Positions 1 to 10,433 of a stretch of 64,000 nt of DNA are shown here, piece after piece. Location of the stretch: the NCBI GenBank assembly GCA_019022495.1, contig JAFEKR010000028.1:682001-746000 (forward strand). The letters run 5' to 3'. This DNA is from Epichloe hybrida. Lineage: Eukaryota; Ascomycota; Sordariomycetes; Hypocreales; Clavicipitaceae. A program made the position numbers and the translations under genes. Numbering within the stretch: position 1 is the stretch's first letter; every line of letters begins with the position of its first letter. The notes below the pieces were generated by a model. The model saw only the letters and a list, made by a program, of their open reading frames with translations, made no database searches and was not told where the DNA came from.

Positions 1-333
1 CCTATCTATAAGTAATATAAAATAAGAGTGTTACCTCTTTCTTTTAAAGTCCTAACCTTTTTTATTATTTTAGCCTAAACCTATTATAACCTTTGCTTTC
101 TTACCCTAGCCTTATAGTTAGCTCTAGGTTATTAGGATCTCTTAACTAATTATTTGCTTCCTTATAGTGTTATTTAAGCTATTTAAAAAGATTATAATTC
201 TTAGATATATAGGGATTTCTTTAGGTAACTTAGCTTTTACCTTATCCTAGGCTTATATAAAGGATTAAAATAATTAGCTATTCTTCTACCTAAGATTTAG
301 TAGTAACCTTATTGCTTCTAAGTGTCTTACTAT

Positions 334-600
334 TAGGAGCGCAGAGGTCAAAGATAGGATGTTCATCGAAGCGGGTCTTTAGAGAACCTTTAGGCCATGC
401 GGATAACAAAGAGGCTAGCTAGCTATAAGATAGCCATGTGCTTGTGAAGCGAGGTACTTATTAAAGACTACGTATATTATTAGTGCTAGGTTAGAGATTA
501 AAACCTTCACGCACCTGCCCCTAGCTAGCATCTATCTAGCAGCGACTGCAATAGTCTTAGCTATCACTTCGTTCTTAACCTTTCGGTGTAAGCCGTGACA
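334..600 (+). repeat. left arm of long inverted repeat
   Basis: The arm begins near the motif AGGAGCGCAGAGG and matches the reverse complement of 1323-1591 over about 265 bases, broken mainly by transitions. This arm keeps more C and G than the other, for example in its stretch around 360-385, so it appears less mutated. Confidence 0.8.
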
Positions 601-1322
601 CTTACACCTATATCTATTATTCTAGTTTTTAACTATTCTAGGAAATTTACCTAGGTGATTAATAAATAATTTACATACCTATCCATAGCTATATAATGTA
701 TTTACTATCGCTTTATATTACTAGCTAGGCAGCTACCTATATATACTACCTTAGTTATATTATCCTTAAAGGTATAGTAGTCTAATTTAAATAGTATATC
801 TAAGTCTACTAAGAAATTTTACAGGCTTTTATATGTTTTCCCTTTATATATAAGCATTTTTATCTATATTTTAATAAGACTACCTTACTATATAATTACT
901 ACTATATTACTATAGACTATAGGTAAAATTATAGCTAATGTTTAAGAGGTAATTATAGGTCTAGTTTAAGGTCTAGCTAATCCTAGATTTGCCTTAAGCT
1001 CTCTAATTTACACCTCTATTTATAAGACCTCTTATTTTCTCTAAAGGCAATATAGCTTAGATTATATAACCTTATAGTATTACTATAACGCCCTTTTTTC
1101 TTTAGTTATATTATCTATACCTTCACCTAAATTAGGATTAAGTAGCATTTATTATACCCTATTATCCATAGTTCTAGATTATAGGGGTTCTTTATCTTCC
1201 TAATTATCTATAGCTTTATTATTATAAGGTACTAGTGTGTTTCTTATAAATCTTTAAAGTGTTAGCTATATAATAATCTAGCTAATAGTTTATATCCTTA
1301 AAAAGTTTAAGAGAGATTAATT

Positions 1323-1591
1323 TATTATAGCTTACACTAAAAGGTTAAGAATAAAGTAATAGCTAAGACTATTATAGTTACTACTAGATAAATACTAGCT
1401 AGGGGTAAGTGCATAAAGGTTTTAATCTCTAACCTAGCACTAATAATATGCGTAGTCTTTAATAAGTACCTTGCTTTATAAGCATATAGCTATCTTATAG
1501 CTAGCTAGCCTCTTTGTTATTCGCATAGCCTAAAGGTTCTCCGAAGACTTGCTTTAATGAATATCCTATCTTTAACCTCTGCGCTCCTAAC
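1323..1591 (-). repeat. right arm of long inverted repeat
   Basis: This is the reverse complement of 334-600 with many C-to-T and G-to-A differences. The ends of both arms share GGAGCGCAGAGG. The roughly 720 bases between the arms are AT-rich and featureless, so the whole looks like a 1.26 kb foldback element or a non-autonomous element with long terminal inverted repeats. Element class cannot be fixed from the sequence. Confidence 0.8.
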
Positions 1592-1776
1592 AACTACTAG
1601 CAAAAGCAGGCAAAGAGAGAGGAACTAGAGAAGAGGTAAGCCTCTTATTTAATTTACCTAGTGAGACTACGACCCCGCTAGCTAATTACATCCTTGACTA
1701 GGGTCGCGTGTAGGGGACACGACTTTTAACTTGGACATCCGTATATACAAAAACAATGCGGCTATTTCACACACAA

Positions 1777-1874
1777 GACACTTTGGCCGAGTGGTTAAGG
1801 CGATGCCCTGCTACCTGATTTGCGGTGAAAAGGCATTACATTCGTGTGCGTAGGTTCGAATCCTGCAGGTGTCG
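1777..1874 (+). tRNA. tRNA-Ser (GCT), with intron
   Basis: The acceptor stem GACACTT pairs with AGGTGTC (one T-G wobble). The D arm GCCGAGTGGTTAAGGC, a long type II variable arm and the T loop TTCGAAT are present. The anticodon loop reads CTGCTA then a 17-base intron, then A and the stem GGCAT. Removing the intron gives anticodon GCT, which reads AGC/AGT serine codons. The intron sits one base 3' of the anticodon, as in nuclear tRNA introns. One T-stem base differs from the second copy at 3223, leaving a T-G wobble. Confidence 0.93.
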
Positions 1875-3222
1875 TTATTTTTGGCCATTTCGGTCCATTA
1901 ACAATAGCCCAAGGTCTAGATTACGGTGGACGATTTGGGTATGGTTCGTTCGCTTCTTCTTAGCTGCTTTCTCTTGTCATATGTCTTTTCCAGTTTTGCA
2001 ATTCCTTGAGTAATATTTTTTTGGTGGTTTTTTTTCCCTGTTCTTCTGTCCAAAGTCACAGTGCTCAGCCTAGGACAATTTATTACCCAATCTATCGGCT
2101 GACCCTGATTGCAGGCTGTATGTATTCCAGGGGATTAAAAACTTGGCTTGCGCAAGCGCAAATGGATCGATCGTACTCCGTACGACTCGCCGTTCTGGCA
2201 AACCCATTGCAATACATGAATGAACCTTTTTGCGATCGGCCACAATGGAAAGACCACTGGTCAAAGAAATGTAAATGAGGGAGGACTAATAACTGACTGT
2301 CTGGCAACGAGAAAGTCTCGTCTAAATAGATACACGTCAATTCGGAAAACCTATATTACTTTGTTCGCACAACCTCCTGCTGCCTAAATCTGTTCTCCAG
2401 TGCACGTTGCTATGAGCTATAGTTGCGACGGATGGCACAATCGCGACAGCAACGATGAATAAACATGTGCCATATATATGTATGATATGACCATCTCCAG
2501 GCAGACTAAAACTGAGATAAATATCAGCGAGACAATCTTGACTGCTACCTTGCAGCTTCAGGACTCTCAAGAGGTTGATTCTCTGTTTTGGTTGGGCGCC
2601 CCACGCGGGCACTAGGAACAGTTATTTCGTGAGTTTGTTATGCTACGAGACCACGCTACCAAGCTCCTCTCAGCTGCCGGAATTATGAACAGGAGATTGT
2701 GTAGACAGATGCAGACTCTCAAGAGGGAATTTTCGTTCCTCTTCCACCTACTCGAACGACAAAAAAAAAAAAAAAAAAAAAAAAACCCGCATTCGCGCTG
2801 GATCTAGATGTTATCTGGGTTAGTCAATGGCTTTCCGCCCATTGGGGCACCTCTGTCGCGAGTGACCTCTTTTTATTTTAACAACGGCATAAATTTGCCA
2901 TTGGGCAGTCAAGAATGAGATGATTATTAGTCGGGTAGCAGCATACACACAGGTGTGGCACTTCGGACAAGTCGCTTTCGTAAAGCCACGGAAGCCACAT
3001 ATACTGTATATATAGTACAGCACTGCCACTTCTGACTGGCATTGAAATGTATTAATAAGCTAACAATTAGTTTGAAGACATGCCAAATGGGTCTTCGGGT
3101 GGGTTGTACGGAGTACACACGCAGATGTGCGTACATATGAACAGAACTGCAGTTAGAAGGCTAGGCAAGCAGCAAGCTGAGGTTGCTCACCATATAAGGT
3201 TTCTTAGTTTATTTCTCTCCAA
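1875..3222. other. intergenic, no gene recognised
   Basis: Only short ORFs without recognisable protein features occur here. There is a poly-A run of about 23 bases near 2761. The motif TACTCCGTA or its reverse complement appears near 2173 and 3107. I see no RNA gene or mobile element in this stretch. Confidence 0.6.
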
Positions 3223-3320
3223 GACACTTTGGCCGAGTGGTTAAGGCGATGCCCTGCTATCTGACAACCAGTTGTGAGGCATTACATTCGTGTGCGCAGG
3301 TTCGAATCCTGCAGGTGTCG
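3223..3320 (+). tRNA. tRNA-Ser (GCT), with intron, second copy
   Basis: The mature part is nearly identical to the tRNA at 1777 and has the same anticodon GCT after removal of a 17-base intron. The intron sequence is quite different from that of the first copy while its length and position are the same. The T stem is fully Watson-Crick paired here (GCAGG/CCTGC), so this is the better-preserved copy. Confidence 0.95.
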
Positions 3321-4624
3321 TACTTTTGCGGCCTCTTTCCATTGGTTCTCTTACTTTTGCCGTTACCCTCTTCGTGAGGGAAGAACCGAATCTTTCTTTT
3401 TTTAAGAAAGAGGCAGAGGGGAGAGGATTAGCTACTACTTGACAGATAGTAAGCCATTTTACGTGCATAATAACGAGTTGCGAGTCAAAGCACTCACCTG
3501 AAAGTAACCAAAAAATTGGGGGTTGTAATGATGCTTGTTGTGTTCCTCGGTTATCTACGGAGTAGCTACGGTGTCTCCATAATAATTTCCCCCGAAGCCC
3601 TTTTTTTTTTTTTTTGACGCGCGTCCGTTCGTCGCACATTATCATATCAGATGTTGCTGGCCATCATGGCAACATGGCAGCAGAGCTCTTGTATTGCCGA
3701 CGAACACCTGACGTTTCTCGACGAGTCACAAAAGCACTTCACTGACGTCATGTCGCTTCGGCAGCAGCATGCCTCCCCCCTTCTGCCTCGGCGTCGCAAA
3801 GCGCGAGGGCCAGGATCAACGCCAACATGTGGTCATGTGGGTTCGTGTCAGCAACAGGAGAGGGAAGCTCAATTTGTGCATACAATAATGCTGTGCAGGA
3901 ACCTCTTCTCTTTTAGGCCTAGTCACTCCTGCTAAGTTCTCGCTATTGGTGCGTCTACTAGGTAGCTTCTGGTACATGTGAATCTTTCGTGGCTTCTGCA
4001 TCATAGCAACAACTCGCCCAAGGGACGTCTGACCACGATCAGCTGTCAGATCAGCCACGCGGCGGTGATGCCAATGGCTTTGCCTGCCGATCCGATAAAA
4101 TGGATGCAGTTCCACCGAGTCCGTGCACAATTCTCACGCGTGCAGACGTGGGATTGATTCCCTTTCACATGCTGCCTGACGCGGCCGGCACAAGTTGAAT
4201 TAGCCCGATTCAACCGTGTATGTATCAATCAGAGATGCAGTCTCGTTGATGCTTCCTGAGTCATGGCCCCTCGCTCCTGAGTCCTGATTGACCCCAGACA
4301 GGATCGACAAGTCGCAACGATTTCCTAATCAGGCAACGCAAACGCGGCCATGTATGTACATACACATCAAGAGGCAGAGAGGGCAGGCACTGTGAGTAGT
4401 CGGTGGTGGTGAGTCGTGAGATATTCCGTCTCTCCGTGCCATACCTAACATAATAAGACCCGACACTTGTCGCCAACAACAGCCAGCAGCCATGGGTTTT
4501 CCTGGAATCGGCACTCTCAAAACAAATAAATACATAAAGTAACGAACTAATAATTCAGTCGCGGGGAATCTGTCTTCATTGCTTTCTCAACACCACAACG
4601 AGAGAGGAGACGCTCCTCGCAGCC
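3321..4624. other. intergenic, no gene recognised
   Basis: There are scattered short ORFs on both strands with no family resemblance. A 134-codon minus-strand ORF starting near 3645 simply reads back through the tRNA gene. The last few hundred bases are probably the promoter and 5' leader of the hydroxylase gene. Confidence 0.6.
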
Positions 4625-5674
4625 ATGTCTGTCGCACAGCAGAACCCCAAGGACTCGATGAAGTCTACTTGGCGGAGCAAGGAGCGCAGCCAGTGGAATC
4701 TCGCACATTGGTTCTTCGAAACCCTCGACATTTACCCGCAGAACCTGGATCAAGAAGTGCCTATCCATCAAAAGTCAGAAAAGATACCTCACTTGGCTGA
4801 CTGGTACCTGCACCGATGGGTCATTGTCCATGCCGCGATTCCGCTCATCCTGCATCAGCTTTACGTTGTATGTACGGGATACAACCTCACGCCTCTTCAG
4901 GCCTTCTTCTTTTACGCCGCCGCGTTCAAGCTCACGGCCACCCGCGAGCTGCACATGCTCCGCGACACTGGTCACAAATTCGGCTTCCTGGACGGTGACG
5001 AGCATGAGAGAGACGGCATCCCCGACGTCGGCGTCTGGAAGGTCGTGGAGTCGATGCTGTCGACGTCGACGATCCGACCAGTTGTCGCCGTCTTCCTTGC
5101 CTATCGTTCCAACGAGACCCCCGCCGACACCCACTGGTTGTGGTTGCCTCTGGAGGCTGGACTGTACGGCATCATCCTTGACTTCTGGTTCTACTGGTAT
5201 CATCGCCTGATGCACGAAGTCAGCAGCCTGTGGAAGTATCACCGCACACATCACCTCACCAAGCATCCTAACCCGCTCCTGACGCTTTACGCCGATAGAG
5301 AACAGGAGTTTTTCGACATGATCGGCATCCCACTGCTCACGTACTTTACCATGAAGCTAATGGGCATGCCCATGGGTTTCTACGAGTGGTGGGTGTGCCA
5401 CGAATACGTGGTCTTTGCGGAACTAGCTGGACACAGTGGCATTCGCCTGGATGCCTCGCCACCTAACCTGCTTACCCCGATCCTTCGAATGTTCAAGTCT
5501 GAACTGACCATTGAGGACCACGATCTTCACCACCGCAAGGGCTGGAAGTCAAGCGGCAACTACGGCAAGCAAACACGTCTGTGGGATCGAATATTCGGCA
5601 CCTGCAAAGACCGCATCGAATGTCAAATGTCAAATATCGACTATGATAACCAGGCCACGATACCAATTTTTTGA
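4625..5674 (+). CDS. fatty acid hydroxylase / sterol desaturase superfamily protein
   Basis: This single-exon gene encodes 349 residues. It carries the histidine boxes of the membrane di-iron fatty acid hydroxylase superfamily (the ERG25/ERG3/SUR2 type): HRLMH near residue 193, HRTHH near 206 and HDLHH near 299. Hydrophobic segments surround the boxes (about residues 68-102 and 175-190), consistent with a multi-span membrane protein of the endoplasmic reticulum that hydroxylates or desaturates a lipid or sterol. The spacing HX3H, HX2HH, HX2HH is canonical, so activity looks intact. Which lipid it uses cannot be read from sequence. It is shorter at the N-terminus than sphinganine C4-hydroxylases and not close enough to call ERG3, ERG25 or SUR2. 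The ATG at 4625 follows GCAGCC, a reasonable fungal start context. Confidence 0.88.
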   Translation: MSVAQQNPKDSMKSTWRSKERSQWNLAHWFFETLDIYPQNLDQEVPIHQKSEKIPHLADWYLHRWVIVHAAIPLILHQLYVVCTGYNLTPLQAFFFYAAAFKLTATRELHMLRDTGHKFGFLDGDEHERDGIPDVGVWKVVESMLSTSTIRPVVAVFLAYRSNETPADTHWLWLPLEAGLYGIILDFWFYWYHRLMHEVSSLWKYHRTHHLTKHPNPLLTLYADREQEFFDMIGIPLLTYFTMKLMGMPMGFYEWWVCHEYVVFAELAGHSGIRLDASPPNLLTPILRMFKSELTIEDHDLHHRKGWKSSGNYGKQTRLWDRIFGTCKDRIECQMSNIDYDNQATIPIF

Positions 5675-6229
5675 CGAAAACTATGGCTCTCTGTAAGACC
5701 ATGGATGCGGCCTTGAAGGATGATTGTGTGAAGCGGGTAGACATCGAATAAATGACTGGGAAGCGATGGGCATGGTAACGTCGGACATGTAGCGACTTCT
5801 TTTCTTTGTGTCGTAGACTTTTAATTTTGTAGCTTAGTGACTTTGTGTGAATCACGACATGATACACCTGACAAACGAAATCAAGTCTCACATGGAGAAA
5901 GCTGGGTGCTGTTCTGGGAAGAGCAGGGAGCGACAAGAGCGCCAGCAGTGAGGACCTAATTTTGAATGATGAAAGATTGGATCAAGCAGAGTTGTCTTGA
6001 ACTTGGAACGAGTGAGTCTATATTGGCAGTCACGTCCCTGCCCCGCGACTTCCACCGGTCAGGCAGCTCCCACTAGGCGCCTGAGGCGCCCGCAACGGCT
6101 GGCCCGAGAAGAAAGCAAAATCCAAGATTGTGTATGAATCAGCTTCACCAACAGCAATACATCTCTAGGTGTTGGAGTCATCACGTCTTGACTTGTCCCC
6201 AGTTATCTCGGATCACAAGACGATCGATC
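5675..6229. other. intergenic
   Basis: This is the 3' region of the hydroxylase gene and the likely promoter of the next gene. No coding sequence or RNA is recognised. It includes a GC-rich patch near 6080-6105 (repeated GGCGC). Confidence 0.5.
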
Positions 6230-6953
6230 ATGTCTCCCACGTCGGCCTCTTCCGCTGCTGTCCTATCTACCGTGAGGCACGTCACAGACAACAAATGGGG
6301 GCATACACGGATCTCTTTGGTCATTTGACCAACGAATGGGCAGAGTTTCGCTTCGGTGAGCTGTCTGCGCCATCATCATCATCTTCTTCGCCGGCACAGG
6401 GACACGTGGAAGACGCTGTCACATTTAGAAGCGGCGTGCCCTGCTCGACATCAGCACCAAGGACGATAACTCTGTCTGGAATCGCCGACATCCTCACAGA
6501 CCTGACCGCGATCGGCCGTTGGTCTTGGGGCGAGACCCCATCAGAGTACAGATGCGCAAGGCCAACAACGGCAAGTATCGCGTCTATCTGGATCTGGACC
6601 TCCTCGATGCGATTCTCATTCAGTGCATCGGTCAGTTTATTTCTATCAACATCAAGACAGCCTTGGACTCGGCGTGGTCGAGCAGCACCCTCCAAGTCTG
6701 CTGGGCGCACAAGCCCGACGAGGCACGAGACGCCATGCTGCGTGCGCAGATTGACGATTTTGCGAATCGAGATCAATTCAGATCGGTCCAAAAGCTGCGC
6801 CAGACAATGCATGTACATGAACATGGTGGGGGAGGAATTTTGTCGCTGGGCTTGTACCGCACGCTGGCTGAGGAAAGGGTGCGATGGGAGAGGTTATTTG
6901 ATTGGGGTCTCGTCAGGTTTTATATCATGCTTATCTGTTCCCGTCACCGCTAA
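6230..6953 (+). CDS. hypothetical protein, 3-exon model
   Basis: I do not recognise this protein. The main coding block is 6429-6953, a frame that reads as an ordinary globular protein (acidic and hydrophobic segments, Trp and Tyr spread through it). It has no start codon of its own at the left edge, where TAG at 6426 acts as a splice acceptor. The exons 6230-6271, 6344-6355 and 6429-6953 join in phase through two GT-AG introns of about 72 bases and give 192 residues. The 12-base middle exon is optional: skipping it as one 157-base intron also keeps the frame. The N-terminus is Ser/Ala-rich and the centre is basic. The C-terminal end may lie in another exon, because the last ten residues look like read-through of non-coding sequence. 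Confidence 0.5.
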
Positions 6954-7393
6954 CAAAACGATGACGTCTGGTGTCTCGCATGGATCCAGCGTGACACCAA
7001 TCCAGCCAGACAATGGCATGCCGCACAAGCAACTCTAGAGCAAATTGGAGGCACCCACCGAGAAAACGCGCTAGTACCTGAGATAACGCCTCATCAGGAC
7101 CCAATGGAAAGCCTGACGCTTGACGCCACGACGTGAAGATTTGTTTACAGTACTGCCAGGCTGAGCTGTGTGGATCATAGTCCAGGGGATACGTTAGGGA
7201 CGTGGAACGACGGGGGGACGGGACGGGAGATGGATCCAAATGCTGGTCTGCAAATACGATGGATCGGAAAAACACTTTGACCCAGCCCTCCATAACCAGA
7301 ACCTCCCCGTGTCTCTCCAAGGGCCTTTCCATCCCCATTCCCACCTCCATATCTCCATCTCCATCCATCATTCGGTGATGCTGCTGGCCAACA
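6954..7393. promoter_or_regulatory. intergenic / WSC gene promoter
   Basis: No gene is recognised in these 440 bases. The last 70 bases are a pyrimidine-rich repeat of CCATTCCCAC and CATCTC units directly before the start codon at 7394, typical of a fungal 5' leader. Confidence 0.4.
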
Positions 7394-8428
7394 ATGGCAG
7401 CGAGGAGACTATTCCGCATCTGCTGCCTCGCCGCGGCCTCTTCCATGACCGCGGCGGAGGGACTGTGTGCGGACGTGAACACGGCTGCGTCAGGACCAGG
7501 TAAGCACGAGAAGAGCCCCCAAACCCCTGTGCATAGCGCGTTGATATTAACGGACCGGTCTGGTTTGCCGAGTTTGCAGCCACGAATATATACCAGAGCG
7601 TGGGGCGCATGCACGACGACTTGCAACGGCGAGTATGCGTACGCTGTGATCCAGAACAGCCAGTGCTGGTGTTCGAATTACACGCCTCATGCGTCGACGC
7701 AGCGCCGTGGCTGTAATAGTCCGTGTCCGGGGTATCCGTCTGACATGTGTGGCGGCGCGGGCCTCTACAGCTACGTTCTCTTGGACGAGGGCTTGATTTC
7801 GGGGACGAAGGGCTCCGAGTCCGATCCCGAGGTGGAGAGTGAAGAGCCCGCTCGTCCTAGCTCGACGAGCCAAGAGGTGCGATGGATGAGGCATGTCACG
7901 ATTCCGTCTATAAAGTGTTGCTAATGTTGTCTGTAGCCATCGCCGTCTTCCCGCTCGACATCAGCCCCACACAGCAGCTCGTCGACGCAATCGCCCGTGA
8001 CCACCACCACCGTGAACGGCGTGCCCACGACCGTCACCATCATCCCCACGGTTGTTTTCGGCACGCCGCCGACCGAGCCCGCCGCCCCCGCCGAGGAAGG
8101 CGGGATGAAGGGGTCGACGGTGGTTGGCATCACCATCGGGTGCATCGCCGCAGTGGTGTTGGCCGCTTTGGCCGCTGTTGTCTCCCTCGTCTGCTACAAG
8201 AAGCGCGAGGGGAGAAGGGACAGGCAGATGATTGACGATGGGGGCGCCTCCGGGTCCGGCTGGGAGGGAGTGTCTCCGGCGTCGAAAGACCCCTTTGCGG
8301 ACGCTAGCTTCAGCCCGATCGGGCGGAACGTCTATGAGAGGGACAGGTCGGGGAGTATTGAGACGCTTCCGGCTCAGACGGAGCAATGTCTGAGGATTAC
8401 GAATCCCGATCCGCCGGAGAAGTCATAG
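7394..8428 (+). CDS. WSC-domain cell wall stress sensor (possible frame break)
   Basis: The product has a signal peptide (about residues 1-22), one cysteine-rich WSC domain (CADVNTAAS, GACTTTCNG, NSQCWCSNY, CPGYPSDMCGG), a Ser/Thr-rich stalk, a single transmembrane helix (STVVGITIGCIAAVVLAAL onward) and a basic cytoplasmic tail beginning KKREGRR. This is the layout of Wsc-type sensors that report cell-wall stress to the Rho1/PKC pathway. Intron 2 (7877-7936) is clean. Intron 1 starts at 7500. The acceptor at 7579 gives the conserved IYQS-type segment but leaves the exons one base out of frame, at a GGGG run near 7602. An acceptor at 7598 keeps the frame but drops that segment. Reading straight through intron 1 is also open. 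I cannot tell an assembly indel from an unusual splice. Confidence 0.82.
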
Positions 8429-8450
8429 CATGGCATGGCATGGCATGGCA
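8429..8450 (+). repeat. CATGG short tandem repeat
   Basis: Four perfect copies of the 5-mer GCATG/CATGG lie immediately downstream of the WSC gene stop codon. This is a simple microsatellite with no evident function. Confidence 0.85.
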
Positions 8451-9200
8451 TTGGCGACATGTTGTTTTGTCCTACAAAATTCATTTACGAGTCTTGGTCT
8501 TGGGTAATGCATTGTGTTGTTGAGGGCTGAATCCGTCGTGAGATGTCGTGTGTGACGCCCTTCCCATCCCAACGCCTCTTTCAGACCCGCCACCAAATCA
8601 ACTGTACTCACTCATCAGCCGACATTCTTATAGAAACAGAAACCCCTTCCTTCATCATGATAGCAACGTCTGCCTGAGGCAGAGGAGCCGGTTCCGACAT
8701 GTTCCCGGCGGCTAGAATGGCCAAGACGCAGTCGAAGACATTAAGATAGAGCGCGGGACCGAGTTCCGGCAGAACACTGAGAGTACGGAGTACTTACACA
8801 ACCACCAGATTGAGCTGATGAACCGTTGCTCCGACAGTTTCTCCGTATGCAGGTCCCAGTCCCGATTGCCGCATGTACATATGCACATATGCACATATGC
8901 CCCGGCTCTCGCCCCATGTGCAAACTTCAGCCAGGGCGCAGACAACAGCCGTAACACTCCGTACAGCGAATTATTGAAAAGGTGTCGTCTTGTGCCTCGC
9001 ACCCAGACAGACAAGATAGACTTAACCGGGACCAATCAGCAGTTACGATGCAAAGCAGGCGGTTTGACGCATAACCTGCCCCAATCATCCCGATCCCAAT
9101 TCGCGCGTTTTGTCTCTGCCTTCTTCTATTACATGACCACGCGTTGCACTGGAACATCCTCCAATCCCCGCGTCAACAGCCTTCCTCCGACTTTCTCACA
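8429..9200. promoter_or_regulatory. intergenic / GH105 promoter, short repeats
   Basis: Directly after the WSC stop is a CATGG tandem repeat (about 8429-8450). A CATATGCA tandem lies near 8877-8901, and palindromic TACGGAGTA copies lie near 8774 and 8955. No gene is recognised. The sequence just before 9201 is pyrimidine-rich. Confidence 0.45.
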
Positions 9201-10433
9201 ATGCGCGCACTAGCCGCAATGGCAGCAGCCACATTCCTGCTGGGCACGGCGGCGGCGGCGGCGGCAGCATCGTCATCATCGCCGCCCTGCCGGCACCCAT
9301 GTTCCACCCACATGCTCGACAGCATCGTGGCTCGAAAACAGGGCATCCGAGACTCCGGCGCCGCGAGCAGCACTCTTGAGAGCGGCATCCTCGCACTGGC
9401 CATCCAAGACGTGGTCGCTCTATACCCGCGGAGCAGGTCAAAATACGCAGGATACCTCACCCAGATCCTCGACGTCGCTTCCTCAAAGGGGCTCACCGAC
9501 ACGACGTACGCTGCCACGAGACCGCTTGATCGGTTCTCTCTCGCCACGGCCATCCAGTCGGCCGCGCACTCGGGCGTCGCCCCCGTCACTGCTCAATCTG
9601 TCGAGGCTCGCGACGCCATCGGCGCTTCTCTGGCGGTCCAGAAGAGGAACCCGGATGGTGGGCTGTGGTACTATGTGTACCCGGAATGGAGCTACTTGGA
9701 CGGCATCTTCTCCCTTTTACCGTACATGGCGGCCCAGGACAAGGTCAACTATCAGGACATGATGCTGCAGATCAACCTGCTTCGGGACCACTGCACTCGG
9801 GCGGATACTTGGTTGCTCGTACACGGGTACGACTGGTCTCGGAAGGCTGTCTGGGCGGACAGGGCAACGGGCGCTAGTCCCCATGTCTGGGGCCGCTCGC
9901 TAGGCTGGTTCATCGCCGGTCTGGTGCAGACATGGGAACAATTATCATGCAGCTCGGTTCAAGGAGGGCAAAAGCTCCAGTTGTGCGGGCTCATTCGAGA
10001 CACTACATTTCAAGTCTCTGCCGCGCTGGTTCAGTACGCCGATCCAGAGACCGGCGCATGGTGGCAGCTTGTGACATTTCCCGGCAAGAGCGGCAATTAT
10101 CTCGAGAGCTCTAGCACGGCACTTTTCATATTCTCCATACTGAAAGCCTTGCGGATCGGCCTCATCTACGGTGACGTGCCCAACTATAAAGACACGGCGA
10201 TCAAGGCGTACAAGTATACGGTCCGACATTTTGTCACCTCCACCGAGAACCAAACTATTGGGTTTGACAAGACTGTGTCCGTATGCAGTCTGAATTCGAC
10301 TGCCACGTACCAGTACTATACGAAGCAGCCACTGGTGCCCAATAGTTTGCTCGGAGAGTCGGCGTTCATCTTGGCGTCATTGGAGGTAGAGCGGGCTAGG
10401 TCATCATCGCTGACGTGTCGACAAGGACGTTAG
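9201..10433 (+). CDS. GH105 unsaturated rhamnogalacturonyl hydrolase-like protein
   Basis: The single exon encodes 410 residues starting at the ATG at 9201, chosen because it opens a clear signal peptide (MRALAAM then an alanine-rich core). The upstream in-frame extension begins with TTG and is not needed. Family 105 motifs are plain: WYYVYPEWSYLDGIFSLLPY, HGYDWSRKAVWAD, GASPHVWGRSLGW and GNYLESS. These enzymes, (alpha/alpha)6 barrels like bacterial YteR, remove the unsaturated uronic acid left by pectate or rhamnogalacturonan lyases. The signal peptide suggests secretion and a role in plant cell-wall breakdown. An Asp of the SYLDG motif is a likely catalytic or binding residue by family analogy. 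The last 15 residues are low in similarity but the frame is intact. Confidence 0.9.
   Translation: MRALAAMAAATFLLGTAAAAAAASSSSPPCRHPCSTHMLDSIVARKQGIRDSGAASSTLESGILALAIQDVVALYPRSRSKYAGYLTQILDVASSKGLTDTTYAATRPLDRFSLATAIQSAAHSGVAPVTAQSVEARDAIGASLAVQKRNPDGGLWYYVYPEWSYLDGIFSLLPYMAAQDKVNYQDMMLQINLLRDHCTRADTWLLVHGYDWSRKAVWADRATGASPHVWGRSLGWFIAGLVQTWEQLSCSSVQGGQKLQLCGLIRDTTFQVSAALVQYADPETGAWWQLVTFPGKSGNYLESSSTALFIFSILKALRIGLIYGDVPNYKDTAIKAYKYTVRHFVTSTENQTIGFDKTVSVCSLNSTATYQYYTKQPLVPNSLLGESAFILASLEVERARSSSLTCRQGR

Larger units (their letters stand above)
1..1776. repeat. AT-rich, RIP-like degraded repeat region
   Basis: The first 1.7 kb is strongly AT-rich, full of TA steps and stop codons in all frames, and holds no usable ORF. 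It contains a long inverted repeat (arms about 334-600 and 1323-1591). Differences between the arms are nearly all C/T or G/A transitions. This is the expected mark of repeat-induced point mutation, the fungal defence that mutates duplicated DNA before meiosis. I infer a dead transposon or a pair of dead copies. No transposase domain is readable. Confidence 0.8.

Noticed and set aside
3241..3645. 134-codon minus-strand ORF with a TPAGFEPAHTN stretch
   Set aside because: It is the antisense translation of the tRNA-Ser gene; this peptide is a familiar false protein in databases.
6169..7038. 289-codon plus-strand ORF
   Set aside because: It overlaps a better frame (6429-6953), and its composition (many Arg, Ser, Cys, Trp) is typical of a shadow frame.
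9173..9589. 138-codon minus-strand ORF
   Set aside because: Antisense to the GH105 gene. Its poly-Ala comes from the signal peptide codons.
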